A program made the translations under genes and the position numbers. From the NCBI RefSeq assembly GCF_024648825.1, contig NZ_JANBBE010000006.1, positions 372,001 through 436,000 on the forward strand: DNA of 64,000 bases. Direction: 5' to 3'. Shown here piece by piece: positions 42,367 to 51,073 of the stretch (position 1 is its first letter; each line of letters begins with the position of its first letter). The notes under the pieces are model-generated. The model saw only the letters and a list, made by a program, of their open reading frames with translations, did no database searches and was not told where the DNA came from. The stretch comes from Lentzea californiensis. Its GTDB lineage: Bacteria; Actinomycetota; Actinomycetes; Mycobacteriales; Pseudonocardiaceae.

Positions 42367-43236
42367 TCAGCGCCACGTCGGTGCCAGGTCCTCTTCCGCC
42401 TGGACGACCATCGACTCCAGCAGCGGGCCACCGAACGTGGTGACCATGGCGACGTCGGCCGCGTCCCGGCCACGGCCGATGACGACGCGGCCCTTGCGGG
42501 GCTCGTTGTTGCGCGGGTCGAAGGTCCACCAGCGGTCGCCCAGCCAGACCTCCATCCACGCCGCGAAGTCCATCTCCGCGTCACCGGGCGGCACGTCCAG
42601 GTCCGGCAGGTAGCCGAAGACGTACCGGGCGGGGATGTTGAGGGCGCGGCAGAACGAGATCGCCAGGTGCGTGAAGTCGCGGCACACACCGAAACCGGCC
42701 GCGTTGACGTCGGCCGCGGTGGACAGGGCGGTGGAGGTGCCGTAGCCGAAGCTCAGCGACTCGTGGACGTGCCGGCAGATCTCGCGCACCCGGCCGTAGC
42801 CCGGCGGATGGGCGCCGAACCGCGACCAGGCCTCGTCGCCGAGCACGTCGGACACGCAGTACCGGCTCGGCAGGGTGTACACCAGCACGTCGTCCGGCAG
42901 ACCGTCGGGCAGCGTCTCCGGCACGGTCTCGTCCACGTCCTCCGTCCGGTCCGGCACGTCCACCCACGCGTTGTAGTGCACTGTGGACAGACCGGGGGGC
43001 AGCACGACGCGGGTGTTGCGGTTGCCGTACAGGTCGAGGTGGTGCCGCATGGGCACGTCCGGCTGGACGTCCAGGTGCTCCTGGCTCACCCGCACGTCCG
43101 CGTTCCACAGCGGCCGGACGAGGAACACCGCGGGTGTGGGCACCTCGGCGCGGTAGGTGAACGCGCAACCGACGCGGAGCAGCCGGGTGCCCCACGTCAG
43201 CTTTGCCGCGCCAGTGCCGTAATGGCGCGCGTTCAA
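42367..43236 (-). CDS. Transglutaminase-like cysteine protease domain protein
   Basis: 289 residues from a TTG at 43236 that overlaps the stop of the small gene upstream (TTGA), the only start that keeps the N-terminal beta domain. Catalytic Cys in NAAGFGVCRDFTHLAISFCRALNIPARYVFGY, His/Trp region AWMEVWLGDRWWTFDPRNN with the Asp. An N-terminal beta domain (RVGCAFTYRAEVPTPAVFLVRP) is as in bacterial transglutaminase-like proteins found with alpha-E/circularly permuted ATP-grasp partners, which are absent here. Confidence 0.85.
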   Translation of the reverse strand: MNARHYGTGAAKLTWGTRLLRVGCAFTYRAEVPTPAVFLVRPLWNADVRVSQEHLDVQPDVPMRHHLDLYGNRNTRVVLPPGLSTVHYNAWVDVPDRTEDVDETVPETLPDGLPDDVLVYTLPSRYCVSDVLGDEAWSRFGAHPPGYGRVREICRHVHESLSFGYGTSTALSTAADVNAAGFGVCRDFTHLAISFCRALNIPARYVFGYLPDLDVPPGDAEMDFAAWMEVWLGDRWWTFDPRNNEPRKGRVVIGRGRDAADVAMVTTFGGPLLESMVVQAEEDLAPTWR

Positions 43237-43388
43237 CGCACCCGCTCCGGTATGTGGTCCAGGGCCCGCAGCACGCGTGTCGCGAGGTCTCGTGCCGCCT
43301 TGCCGTCGATCTCGGCCTGGTCGGTCAGCACGTCCTGCACCATCTGGAGCCTGCGTTCGTACGCGGACGTGTAGGTCGGTGTGGTCAT
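43233..43388 (-). CDS. Small helical protein in the transglutaminase operon
   Basis: 51 residues. ATG overlaps the upstream stop (ATGA) and its own stop overlaps the next start. Charged and helical (AYERRLQMVQDVLTDQAEIDG, AARDLATRVLRALDHI). No family recognised. The tight coupling is the main support. Confidence 0.6.
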   Translation of the reverse strand: MTTPTYTSAYERRLQMVQDVLTDQAEIDGKAARDLATRVLRALDHIPERVR

Positions 43389-43918
43389 CGAACTCCTCGG
43401 AACGCTTGTTCGGGTATGCGGGTGTCGCCGGCTCGCACGGCGTCCACAGTGGACTCGCTCGCCGCGGCACCGCGGAGCAGGACCTCGACGGTGTCGGTGT
43501 TCTCGCGGTGGGCGGCGCGCATCATGGACCGGTGGGCGGCGGAAGGGTCGGTGTCCGGCGCAACGAGGAGCAGAGTCAGGCGGCGCCGGTCTCCCGCGAC
43601 GACGTCCACGGTGTGCGCGGGCCTGGACCAGAACCCGCCGAGCCGCACCCGGACGCCGCTCACGGCGATCTGGCGTGGCGCGGTGTCCCACTCGGTCAGG
43701 TTGTAGCTCACCCGCGGGATGTCGCCCAGCCGAACTGCCAGCACCGCCAGCAGCGCGGGCAGTTCGGCGGCGAGGTCCCGGGAACGTGGCCACCAAGCAC
43801 CGTCGACATGCCCCGTGGAGAGCGCATTCGGCCGCAGCCGCAATCGCAGCGGAGTCCGGAGCTGCTCGGTGGCCGTGACGGCCTGAGGGGTCATGGAAAG
43901 GTGAGGAGCCGACGTCAT
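43385..43918 (-). CDS. DUF5994 family protein
   Basis: 177 residues. The family core is visible: LRLRLRPNALSTGHVDGAWW, PRSRDLAAELPALLAVLAVRLG, VSYNLTEWDTAPRQIAVSGVRV and LLLVAPDTDPSAAHRSMMRAA. Function unknown. First gene of a three-gene coupled operon ending in the transglutaminase-like gene. Upstream, 43919-44122 is AT-richer than average and shows no gene. Confidence 0.82.
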   Translation of the reverse strand: MTSAPHLSMTPQAVTATEQLRTPLRLRLRPNALSTGHVDGAWWPRSRDLAAELPALLAVLAVRLGDIPRVSYNLTEWDTAPRQIAVSGVRVRLGGFWSRPAHTVDVVAGDRRRLTLLLVAPDTDPSAAHRSMMRAAHRENTDTVEVLLRGAAASESTVDAVRAGDTRIPEQAFRGVR

Positions 43919-44122
43919 GCCGGGACTCCCGTCTCCGGCCCGATGAGGACCGGTTCAGGTTTCACCGAGTGCGACGTGAGCTTGAGTGCTCAGGTGCGAG
44001 ATGCTCTCAGCAGAATCGACACTACACCGTTTCCCGCATGATCGGCCGAAAAAGGACTTTCGTTTGCGAAAAATGACGATCCGCCATTCGCCGCGAAATC
44101 TCCCGGCAAAAAACGCGCAACA

Positions 44123-44590
44123 TCAGGGTGCGTAGCGTTCCATGCACTCCGCGAGGTCCGACCACCCCATGGGGCTCGGGCCCGCCACGGGCGGCTGGCG
44201 GACGCCGGGGCGCGTCATGGACTCGGCCACGAGACCGGCCACCGCCTCCGGCGCCTGCACGATGGCCCCGGACAGGCGGCCGAGCACGATCAGCGGTTCA
44301 GCCGGATCGGTCTCGATCGACACGGCCCAGCCGTTCGTCGCGCTCCAGACGAGCATGACGTCACGATCCGGATGAGCGACCGCGCGGCAACCGAGCGCGA
44401 TGTAGGCCGTGGCGGTGTCTGTGACCTCGAAGCTGGCGCCTTCACGCGGCACACCGAGGGCCTCGGCGACCTTCCACACGTACCGCTCGAGGGCCCCGGC
44501 CAGCAGGTGAGTGCCCTCCGACGTGGCGGCCGGCGCGACGTTCCGGCGGCGTGAGACTCGATCATCACTGATGGGCGCGGTCACTGCCAT
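44123..44590 (-). CDS. DUF6292 family protein
   Basis: 155 residues. Pattern LERYVWKVAEALG, TATAYIALGCRAVAHPDRDVMLVWSATNGWAVSIE and LIVLGRLSGAIVQAPEAVAGLV fits DUF6292 (recalled). Function unknown. The 394 bp upstream to 44984 hold no credible gene; they include an AT-rich patch near 44850-44900 and a small palindrome GTCGATTCTCGAC. Confidence 0.72.
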   Translation of the reverse strand: MAVTAPISDDRVSRRRNVAPAATSEGTHLLAGALERYVWKVAEALGVPREGASFEVTDTATAYIALGCRAVAHPDRDVMLVWSATNGWAVSIETDPAEPLIVLGRLSGAIVQAPEAVAGLVAESMTRPGVRQPPVAGPSPMGWSDLAECMERYAP

Positions 44591-44984
44591 GCGACTCCGT
44601 GTTCCTCAGATCGCTGCGGACCCACAGCGGGCGGACTCACAGACCGCGGAGGTGACGAAGCGAGCGGACGAGCCGATCAACGACTCTGGGCCCCCACTGT
44701 AACCGCTCGGAACGGAGCGGAGCATTCTCCGGCGGCCGTTCCGGCGGGTGTCCTCGGTCTCCGTCGCCGGCGCACGGACGTTCGGCTCCGCGTGGCCGGC
44801 GTCGCCGCGGCGACGATGTGGACGTCCCGGCGCCCGTCGGCCGCAACGGAAAAGCAGTCGATTCTCGACAATGAACAGTGCTCTTTTTTGTCGTGAGTGA
44901 CTTTTGTGCCGAGCCGTCGGCAAGCAATGGTGATTTCGCGTCGGGCGAACTGGTCGTGCCCGGCATGAACAGACGACGAGCCGC

Positions 44985-45430
44985 TCAGATCACCGACTTC
45001 ACCGCGCCGCCGCCGACCCTGGTCGTCGCGCCGCTCACGTAGTCCGCGTACGGGTTCACGAGGTATGGCGACGGCGCCGGCGACCTCCTCCGCGCGGCCG
45101 CGCCCGGTGAGACCACGTTGGAGGTCACGCCGGTCTCCTCGAGCCCCCGCGCCAGCGAGACGGCGAGGTTGTGCCGGGCGGCCAGGGTGGCGCTGCAGTG
45201 GGGCTGGACGGCGATCGGCTGGGAGCCGAGGCCGCCGCCGATCTGGACGACCCTGCCCAGCCGCGGGCGCGCATGCCGGGGACGAAGCGCTGGATCGTCC
45301 GCACCGCGGACAGCACGGTGGTCTCGTAGATCTCCCGCCACACGTCCGGGGTCGCGTCCTGCCAGCCGACGTGGCCGTAGACGCCGGCGTTGTTGACCAG
45401 CACGTCGATCTCACCGGCGGCCGGGGTCAG
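44985..45430 (-). pseudogene. Decayed short-chain dehydrogenase/reductase
   Basis: Recognisable SDR pieces lie in two frames. First EIDVLVNNAGVYGHVGWQDA and VWREIYETTVLSAVRTIQRF; then, after a frameshift near 45270, GRVVQIGGGLGSQ and LAVSLARGLEETGVTSNVVS; AEEVAGAVA appears in a third reading and YLVNPYADYVSGATTRVGGG in the second again. The catalytic Tyr-x3-Lys site reads CSATL, so both residues are lost. The N-terminal cofactor fold is missing. Confidence 0.85.
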
Positions 45431-45643
45431 CGCGATGCCGGTGAACCGCTACTTCGGGTCCAAGCCCACCTGTACGACGTCGTGCCCGAGACCCGCGGCA
45501 CGGAGCGCGCCGCGGTCGCGCTGGCCCTGATCGCGGGATTCTGGTTGCTGCGCAAGGTGATCGGCAGCACCACGTCGAACGAGACCGACGAGGAGACTCT
45601 CGCCGTCACCCTGCGGCAGCTCTTCGAGCTCCTGCTGCCCTGA
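45431..45643 (+). pseudogene. TetR regulator remnant facing the SDR remnant
   Basis: MPVNRYFGSK is the end of a TetR helix-turn-helix (the usual ..NRYFGSK..). It runs directly, in a shifted frame, into AHLYDVVPETRGTERAAVAL, with ALIAGFWLLRKVIGSTTSNE and an EETLAVTLRQLFELLLP end, the C-terminal helices of the same kind of protein. About two thirds of the gene is missing. Confidence 0.8.
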
Positions 45644-45661
45644 CGCCCCCTCGCGGGGGTG
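45644..45661. terminator. Short terminator hairpin
   Basis: CGCCCCC (45644-45650), 4-nt loop, GGGGGTG (45655-45661), seven pairs with one G-U, directly after the TetR remnant and before the convergent DUF4342 gene stop. Confidence 0.6.
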
Positions 45662-45677
45662 CGCAGGGCGCTCGTGG

Positions 45678-45968
45678 CTACACCCGCTCGGACTCGACCG
45701 TCGTCACGGTCTGGCCGGCGGGCTCCTCGCGGGTTTCCAGTGAGATCCCGCACTTGCCGACCAGCGCGGCACCGGCACCGATCGTCGTGACCACCGGGGC
45801 GGCGAACGCGGCGATCAACCCGAGGGCCACCGGCACCTCGAGCACCACCTCGTCCTTGCTGTCCCGCACGACGACGCGACGGTTGAAACCCTCGCTGACC
45901 AGCCCTCGCACGGCGTCGACCACCGAGTCGACGGAGGTCCGGGTGGACTCAGGCCTGGATTCGCTCAT
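45678..45968 (-). CDS. DUF4342-like protein with one membrane segment
   Basis: 96 residues from the ATG at 45968 with GAGGAG upstream. Ser/Thr-rich start, then RRVVVRDSKDEVVLEVPVALGLIAAFAAPVVTTIGAGAALVGKCGI, a short basic/beta part running into a hydrophobic helix, as in DUF4342. Function unknown. Confidence 0.7.
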   Translation of the reverse strand: MSESRPESTRTSVDSVVDAVRGLVSEGFNRRVVVRDSKDEVVLEVPVALGLIAAFAAPVVTTIGAGAALVGKCGISLETREEPAGQTVTTVESERV

Positions 45969-46063
45969 GATTCTCCTCGTACTGCGGATGTCCCTTGACG
46001 ACTCCAAGAGTGCCCGCGGCCGCGAACCCTGCCATCAGGGTTTCCCCCTGACCTCCACCTGAT

Positions 46064-47173
46064 CTATCCCCCGACGGCGATGAGGGTGAACTCGGCGCGC
46101 CCCGAACGCACTCCGTTGACCTGCAGCTCGACGGCGTGCTGACCGGGGTGGTAGCGGCGCGTGGTCAGCACGCGGAACGAGTGCGCGCGGCTGAGCTCGT
46201 ACGTCTCGCCGGGTTCGACGGTCCTGGTGGTGAGCTTGAAGGTCTTGCCGGTGAGCGTGCCGTTGGCCTTGAGGTGGTGCACGACGTAGTCGATCACCAG
46301 CCGCGCGGGCTCCTGGCCGAGGTTGCGCACCGAGCCCGTGAACGACAGCGTCTCCCCGATCGCCACGGTGCCGGAGGTGAGCAACGGGCCGGTCACGTCC
46401 AGGTGCGCGGAGGTGAACCCCAGCAGCGCCAGCGCGCCGGGGTGGCCTTGCTTGACGAGCGTGCGCAGACCGTGGCGCACAACGCGTTCGGTGTTGTCGT
46501 CGGGCGCGGCCATCCACTCGCTCGCGGTCGCGACGGCGAGTTCCGGGTCCCGGCGGCTGATGTCGTTGAGGTGGTTGGCGACCGACCGCCGCACGTACTC
46601 GCTCTCGTCGCGGTACAGCGCGTCGAGGACCGGCAGCGTGGCTTTGGGCTCGGCGAGGACGCCGGGCACGCGGACCGCCCACGGCAGCAGCGGGCGCGTT
46701 CCCTCCGAGGCGAGCCGGCGCACGTCCGCCGACTCCGAACGGGTCCACGGCACGATCGCGTCCAGCGCCCGCCCGAGGTCCTGGTTGAGCAGGGCGCGCA
46801 ACGCGAACTCCGAGGTCAGCCGTGGCGTCAGCTCCGCCAGCAGCGCGAGCGCGTCGTCGAACGCCTCCACGCCGCCCTCACCGATCGCCTTGGCGGCGAC
46901 GGCACTGGTGACCGGCCAGATCAGCCATCCGGTGAAGGACGGCGCCCCGGCGGCCGCGGCGCGCACGGTCCGCGCGAACGAGGCGTAGTCACCCGGCAGG
47001 TCGGCGAGCAGCGCGTCACGGATGAGGTCGCTGCGCTCCCTGAGCGCCAACGGTGTCAGGGCGGTTTCGGCCGCGCGCAGCCGAGGCAGGCGCGCTCGCG
47101 GCGACGCGGTACTCAGGGCGGCGGTGAGGGCACGAACGGTCTGGGCACCGATCAGCTCATCGGCAAAGGGCAT
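46064..47173 (-). CDS. AlkC-type DNA alkylation repair protein (HEAT repeats plus Ig-like domain)
   Basis: 369 residues from the ATG at 47173 (GGAG 6 nt upstream). Residues to about 260 are HEAT-like helices (LRERSDLIRDALLADLPGDY, YVRRSVANHLNDISRRDPEL, VRHGLRTLVKQGHPGALALL). The last 100 are a beta sandwich (GETLSFTGSVRNLGQEPARL, RRYHPGQHAVELQVNGVRSG). This pair of domains marks the AlkC branch of HEAT-repeat glycosylases, which remove 3-methyladenine-type lesions. Confidence 0.88.
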   Translation of the reverse strand: MPFADELIGAQTVRALTAALSTASPRARLPRLRAAETALTPLALRERSDLIRDALLADLPGDYASFARTVRAAAAGAPSFTGWLIWPVTSAVAAKAIGEGGVEAFDDALALLAELTPRLTSEFALRALLNQDLGRALDAIVPWTRSESADVRRLASEGTRPLLPWAVRVPGVLAEPKATLPVLDALYRDESEYVRRSVANHLNDISRRDPELAVATASEWMAAPDDNTERVVRHGLRTLVKQGHPGALALLGFTSAHLDVTGPLLTSGTVAIGETLSFTGSVRNLGQEPARLVIDYVVHHLKANGTLTGKTFKLTTRTVEPGETYELSRAHSFRVLTTRRYHPGQHAVELQVNGVRSGRAEFTLIAVGG

Positions 47174-47425
47174 GTCGTTCTCCGCCGGAGACTGGTCCGG
47201 AGTAGGGGGAAGCCAGGCAGGGCAACGCTTTCGCGCTGCGGCGGCCGGGAGTGGCGGGCATGGCCGGGATGCTACCGGCACGAACGCGGTGATGTGATCT
47301 TCGCCGGTTCGGTCTCCACGCCTTTCCGCAGGCGTGCACGACGAATCGCACAGGCTCTAACATTCCCTGTGAGCGCGTTGAGCGACCAGCGCCGCGAACT
47401 CGATTCCGGCGAGAGGACCGGCGCA

Positions 47426-48211
47426 ATGGACGACTTGACGATGCCATCGAGCCAGGACGGCGCACCCACTGCCGGGGCAGATCGGCAGGACCCGGTGGAG
47501 CGACTCGACGACGCGACCGACGCGTTGACGATGCTGCGGGACGGTTTCTCCGGCGAGGAACCGCTCGACGACGTGCTGCAGCGGCTCAGCGAGACCGCCA
47601 CGAGAGCGGTGCAGGACGCCGACGCGGTCACCGTCACCGTGAACCCCGAGGAGCCGAGAACCGCGGCCGCCAGTGACACCACGCTGATCGACATCGACGA
47701 GAAGCAGTACAGCTCCAACCGCGGTCCGTGCCTGGAGGCCGCCCGCACGCACCGGGCCGTGCGCGCCGTGGTCGGGGAGAACAGGGACAGCTGGCCCGAG
47801 TTCGACGCGGCCGCCGAACAGCACGGCGTGCGCGCCTACCTGTCCGTGCCGATCCTGCTCCCGGCCTCGGACCACAGCGACACCAAGCACGTCGGCTCGC
47901 TCAACATCTACAGCTACAAGGCCACGGCCTTCGACCCGTTCGACGAAGGCGTGATGCGGCTGTTCACCACCGCCGCCAGCGCCGCGATCGACAACGCCCA
48001 CCGCTGGCAGCGCTCCCGCGACCACATCGCGCACCTCGAGACCGCGCTCGTCTCGCGTGCGGTCATCGACCAGGCCAAGGGCGTGCTCATGGCGGTGCAC
48101 TCGTGCACCGCGGACGAGGCCTTCGCCATGCTCGTGCAGGACTCGCAGAAGCGGAACGTCAAGCTGCGTGAGGTCGCGCAGGGCCTGATAGACAGCGTCG
48201 CCCCGCACTGA
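47426..48211 (+). CDS. GAF-ANTAR transcription antitermination regulator
   Basis: 261 residues. GAF domain about 25-185 (SSNRGPCLEAARTHRAVRAV, AYLSVPILLPASDHSDTKHV, GSLNIYSYKATAFDPFDEGV), then ANTAR (LETALVSRAVIDQAKGVLMA, SCTADEAFAMLVQDSQKRN). Its ANTAR core is nearly the same as in the protein at 14106. Upstream is a 250-bp gap with a normal-looking promoter (TAACAT near 47360). Single gene closed by a hairpin. Confidence 0.92.
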   Translation: MDDLTMPSSQDGAPTAGADRQDPVERLDDATDALTMLRDGFSGEEPLDDVLQRLSETATRAVQDADAVTVTVNPEEPRTAAASDTTLIDIDEKQYSSNRGPCLEAARTHRAVRAVVGENRDSWPEFDAAAEQHGVRAYLSVPILLPASDHSDTKHVGSLNIYSYKATAFDPFDEGVMRLFTTAASAAIDNAHRWQRSRDHIAHLETALVSRAVIDQAKGVLMAVHSCTADEAFAMLVQDSQKRNVKLREVAQGLIDSVAPH

Positions 48212-48214
48212 GCC

Positions 48215-48235
48215 GGCCGCCGACGTTTGGCGGCC
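48215..48235 (+). terminator. Terminator hairpin after the third GAF-ANTAR gene
   Basis: GGCCGCC (48215-48221) and GGCGGCC (48229-48235), 7-nt loop, 3 nt after the stop codon. Confidence 0.6.
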
Positions 48236-48296
48236 CCCCGCGCGGCAAACCCGTCCGCAATGACGGAGACGGAAGGGCCCGCACGCACGTGTTCGT

Positions 48297-48320
48297 CGCG
48301 TCCGGCGAACCTCGGACGCG
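48297..48320. promoter_or_regulatory. 8-bp inverted repeat before the PAS/SpoIIE gene
   Basis: CGCGTCCG (48297-48304), 8 nt, CGGACGCG (48313-48320), 41 nt before the start codon. It may be an operator or a leader hairpin. Confidence 0.35.
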
Positions 48321-48361
48321 TGCGGTTCGCCGCACCGTCACCGGCGTGACAGGCTTTTGAC

Positions 48362-51073
48362 ATGGGCACCGCCGGACACGACATCGACTCCGACCGACTG
48401 CGCGGGCTCGTGCACAACCTCGGCGTGGTGTTCTGGGCGGCCGACGCCCGGATCCGCGAGTTGACCTTCGTGTCGAACTACGTCGAGCAGTTGCTCGGCC
48501 ATCCCGTCCGGCGCTGGCTCGAGGAGCCGGGGTTCTGGCGTTCGGTCGTGCACCCCGACGACCGCGAGAGGTCCGAGCGGGAACGGTGGCAGCGAGCGGC
48601 CGGCCACGACGACTACGACCTGAGCTACCGCGCGCTCACCACGAGGGGCGAAGTGGTGTGGCTGCACGAGAAGGTCCACGTGGAGCGGGACGAGGCGGGC
48701 GTGCCGCGCGTGCTCCAGGGCGTCGTCATCGACGTCACGGGCCAGCGCGTCGCCGCCGAGCGGGAGCGGTTCCTCGCCGTGCTCGACCGGGAGTCGCAGC
48801 GGCTCGACGACGCCGACGACCTCATGGCGCTCGCGACCCGGCTGCTCGGCGAGCACCTCGCCGTCGACCGGTGCGCGTACGCGAGGACGGAGGAGGACGA
48901 GAACCACTTCGTCATGAGCGGCGACCACGCCACCGGTCTGCCGCCGCTGCCGGGACGGTTCGCCATGCGCGCGTTCGGCGAGGGTGCGCTGCGCGCGATG
49001 CGGGCGGGCGAGCCGTGGGTGGTCGTGGACAGCGGTGACGACCCGCGGCTCGACGAGGACGACCTGGCCGCCTACGCGGTCACGGGCATCCGCGCGGTGA
49101 TCTGCCTGCCCCTGCTGCGCGGCGGGCGGTTCGTCGCGGCCATGGCCGTGCACCAGGCACACCCGCGGCAGTGGACCCAGGACGAGATCGACCTCGTGTC
49201 CGTCGTGGTCAACCGCTGCTGGGAGTCGTTGCAGCGCGCGCACTCCGACCGCGCCCTGCGCGACAACGAGCAGCGCCTGCGTCTCCTGATCGAGCGGGCC
49301 GCCGACTGCATCTGGGTCCTCGACGGCGAACGACGGTTCGTCGAGGTCAACCCGGCTGCCTGCACGTTGCTGGGCTACCGGCGCGAGGAGCTGGTCGGGC
49401 GCCGCGCCGAGGAGCTGTTCGTGCTCGGCGGCGACGGCCCGGAACCGCCGCACGACCAGGAGCAGACCGGGGTCTGGAACCTGCGCTGCGCCGACGGGTC
49501 GATCGTCGCGCTGGAGCTCAGCGTCCAGGTCACGCCGGGCGGGCTGCAGGCCATCGGGCGCGACGTGACCGAGCGGCAGCGCACCGAGGCCGAGCGCGAA
49601 CTGCTGCTGCAGCGCGAACACGAGATCGCCACCACGTTGCAGCGCAGCCTGCTGCCCCGCGAACTCCCGGCGCTGGAGCGCCTCGCCACCTCCGCCCGCT
49701 ACCTGCCCGCGTCGAGTCACGCGCAGATCGGCGGCGACTGGTACGAGGTGCTCCCGATCGCCGGCACGGTGGCCGGGATGTCGGTCGGCGACGTCGTCGG
49801 CTCCGGCCCGACGGCCGCGGCCGTGATGGGACAGCTCCGCAGCGCCCTGGCCGGTTTCCTGGTCGACGGGCACTCCCCCGCCGCCGCGCTGGAACGGCTC
49901 GACGCCTTCGCCTCCAGGGTGAACGGCGCCACCGGCAGCACCTGCGCGTGCATCACCTTCGACTGGGCGACCGGAAGGCTGTGCTGGGCCAGCGCGGGGC
50001 ACCTCCCGCCGCTGGTGGCCGACCAGCGCGGGGCCCGGTTGCTCACGAACCACACCGGTGCGGTGCTGGGCACCCCGGGACGTGCGCGGTACGAGGAGCA
50101 CAGCACGGTGCTCGCCCCCGGCGGGTCGATCGTGCTCTACACCGACGGACTCGTCGAACGCAGGGGTGTCGTCGTCGACGAGGGTCTCGACCGGCTGCTC
50201 ACCGTCGTGGCGCAGGCGCAGCACCAGGCGCCCGCCGAACTGACCGGCACGATCGTCGGCGCGCTGCTCACGGACGGCCACAGCGACGACGTCGCGCTCG
50301 TCGTCGCCCGGCACCTGCCAGCGCCCCTGCGCGTGACGTCGCCCGCCGAGTCGCGCCAGCTCTCGGGCCTGCGGGGTGCCGTGACCGAGTGGGCGGCCGC
50401 GGCGGGGCTCTCCGACGACCTCGCCTACGACCTCGTGCTGGCCTACGGGGAGGCCGCCGCGAACGTCGTGGACCACGCCTATCCCGGCACCACGGGCACT
50501 TTCGACACCGAGATCGCGCACCGCGACGGGGCCGTGCACGTCACCGTGCGGGATCACGGCGCGTGGCGCCCGGAGCCCGAGGACCCGGGCCATCGCGGTC
50601 GCGGCCTCCAGATGATCCGGGCCATCGCCGGCGACGTCGAGCTCGACGCGGACAGCACGGGCACGACGGTCCGCTTCCGGTTGTCCGCCGCACCGGCCGA
50701 CGCACCGCCGCCACCGCCCCTCGCCAAGCCGTCCGACGTGATCGGCCTCGACGTGCGGGAGACTCGCGACGGCACGCAGGTGCTCCACCTCACCGGCGAC
50801 CTGGACACGCACACCTCCGGCGGCCTGCGCGCACCGCTGCTGGCCCACATCGGCGCCCGGCCGCACAGCCCGGCCGGCATCGACCTCACCCGCGTCGGCT
50901 ACCTGAGCAGTTCCGGCGTCGCGCTGCTCCTCGAGGCCGCGGCAGGCGCGCGGCGAGCCGGGCGGACGATCAGCGTGACCTGCCTGTGCGGCAGCGCTCC
51001 GGACCGCATCCTCACGTTGTCGGGCCTGCGCGACGTCCTCGCGGTGAGCACCCGGCCAGGGGGGTTCACGTGA
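48362..51073 (+). CDS. PAS-GAF-PAS-SpoIIE phosphatase-HATPase-STAS switch protein
   Basis: 903 residues. PAS 1 about 20-130, GAF about 150-290, PAS 2 about 300-405, SpoIIE phosphatase about 430-640 (LLPRELPALERLATSARYLP, SHAQIGGDWYEVLPI, GDVVGSGPTAAAVMG, ASAGHLPPLVA, LYTDGLVERR, HSDDVALVV), RsbW-type ATPase about 650-780 (GEAAANVVDHAYPG, RGRGLQMIRAIAGD), STAS about 795-895 with the phospho-Ser site YLSSSGVALLL. It thus joins sensor, phosphatase, anti-sigma kinase and anti-anti-sigma parts in one chain. Its stop overlaps the start of a second SpoIIE phosphatase (GTGA). Confidence 0.93.
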   Translation: MGTAGHDIDSDRLRGLVHNLGVVFWAADARIRELTFVSNYVEQLLGHPVRRWLEEPGFWRSVVHPDDRERSERERWQRAAGHDDYDLSYRALTTRGEVVWLHEKVHVERDEAGVPRVLQGVVIDVTGQRVAAERERFLAVLDRESQRLDDADDLMALATRLLGEHLAVDRCAYARTEEDENHFVMSGDHATGLPPLPGRFAMRAFGEGALRAMRAGEPWVVVDSGDDPRLDEDDLAAYAVTGIRAVICLPLLRGGRFVAAMAVHQAHPRQWTQDEIDLVSVVVNRCWESLQRAHSDRALRDNEQRLRLLIERAADCIWVLDGERRFVEVNPAACTLLGYRREELVGRRAEELFVLGGDGPEPPHDQEQTGVWNLRCADGSIVALELSVQVTPGGLQAIGRDVTERQRTEAERELLLQREHEIATTLQRSLLPRELPALERLATSARYLPASSHAQIGGDWYEVLPIAGTVAGMSVGDVVGSGPTAAAVMGQLRSALAGFLVDGHSPAAALERLDAFASRVNGATGSTCACITFDWATGRLCWASAGHLPPLVADQRGARLLTNHTGAVLGTPGRARYEEHSTVLAPGGSIVLYTDGLVERRGVVVDEGLDRLLTVVAQAQHQAPAELTGTIVGALLTDGHSDDVALVVARHLPAPLRVTSPAESRQLSGLRGAVTEWAAAAGLSDDLAYDLVLAYGEAAANVVDHAYPGTTGTFDTEIAHRDGAVHVTVRDHGAWRPEPEDPGHRGRGLQMIRAIAGDVELDADSTGTTVRFRLSAAPADAPPPPPLAKPSDVIGLDVRETRDGTQVLHLTGDLDTHTSGGLRAPLLAHIGARPHSPAGIDLTRVGYLSSSGVALLLEAAAGARRAGRTISVTCLCGSAPDRILTLSGLRDVLAVSTRPGGFT

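Noticed and set aside
44606-44923. 105-codon ORF in the 394-bp gap
   Set aside because: Arg-rich, no ribosome site or promoter, no recognisable fold; overlaps an AT-rich non-coding patch.
48338-50866. 842-codon minus-strand ORF
   Set aside because: Shadow of the PAS/SpoIIE/STAS protein, with the usual Val/Arg/His bias of antisense frames.
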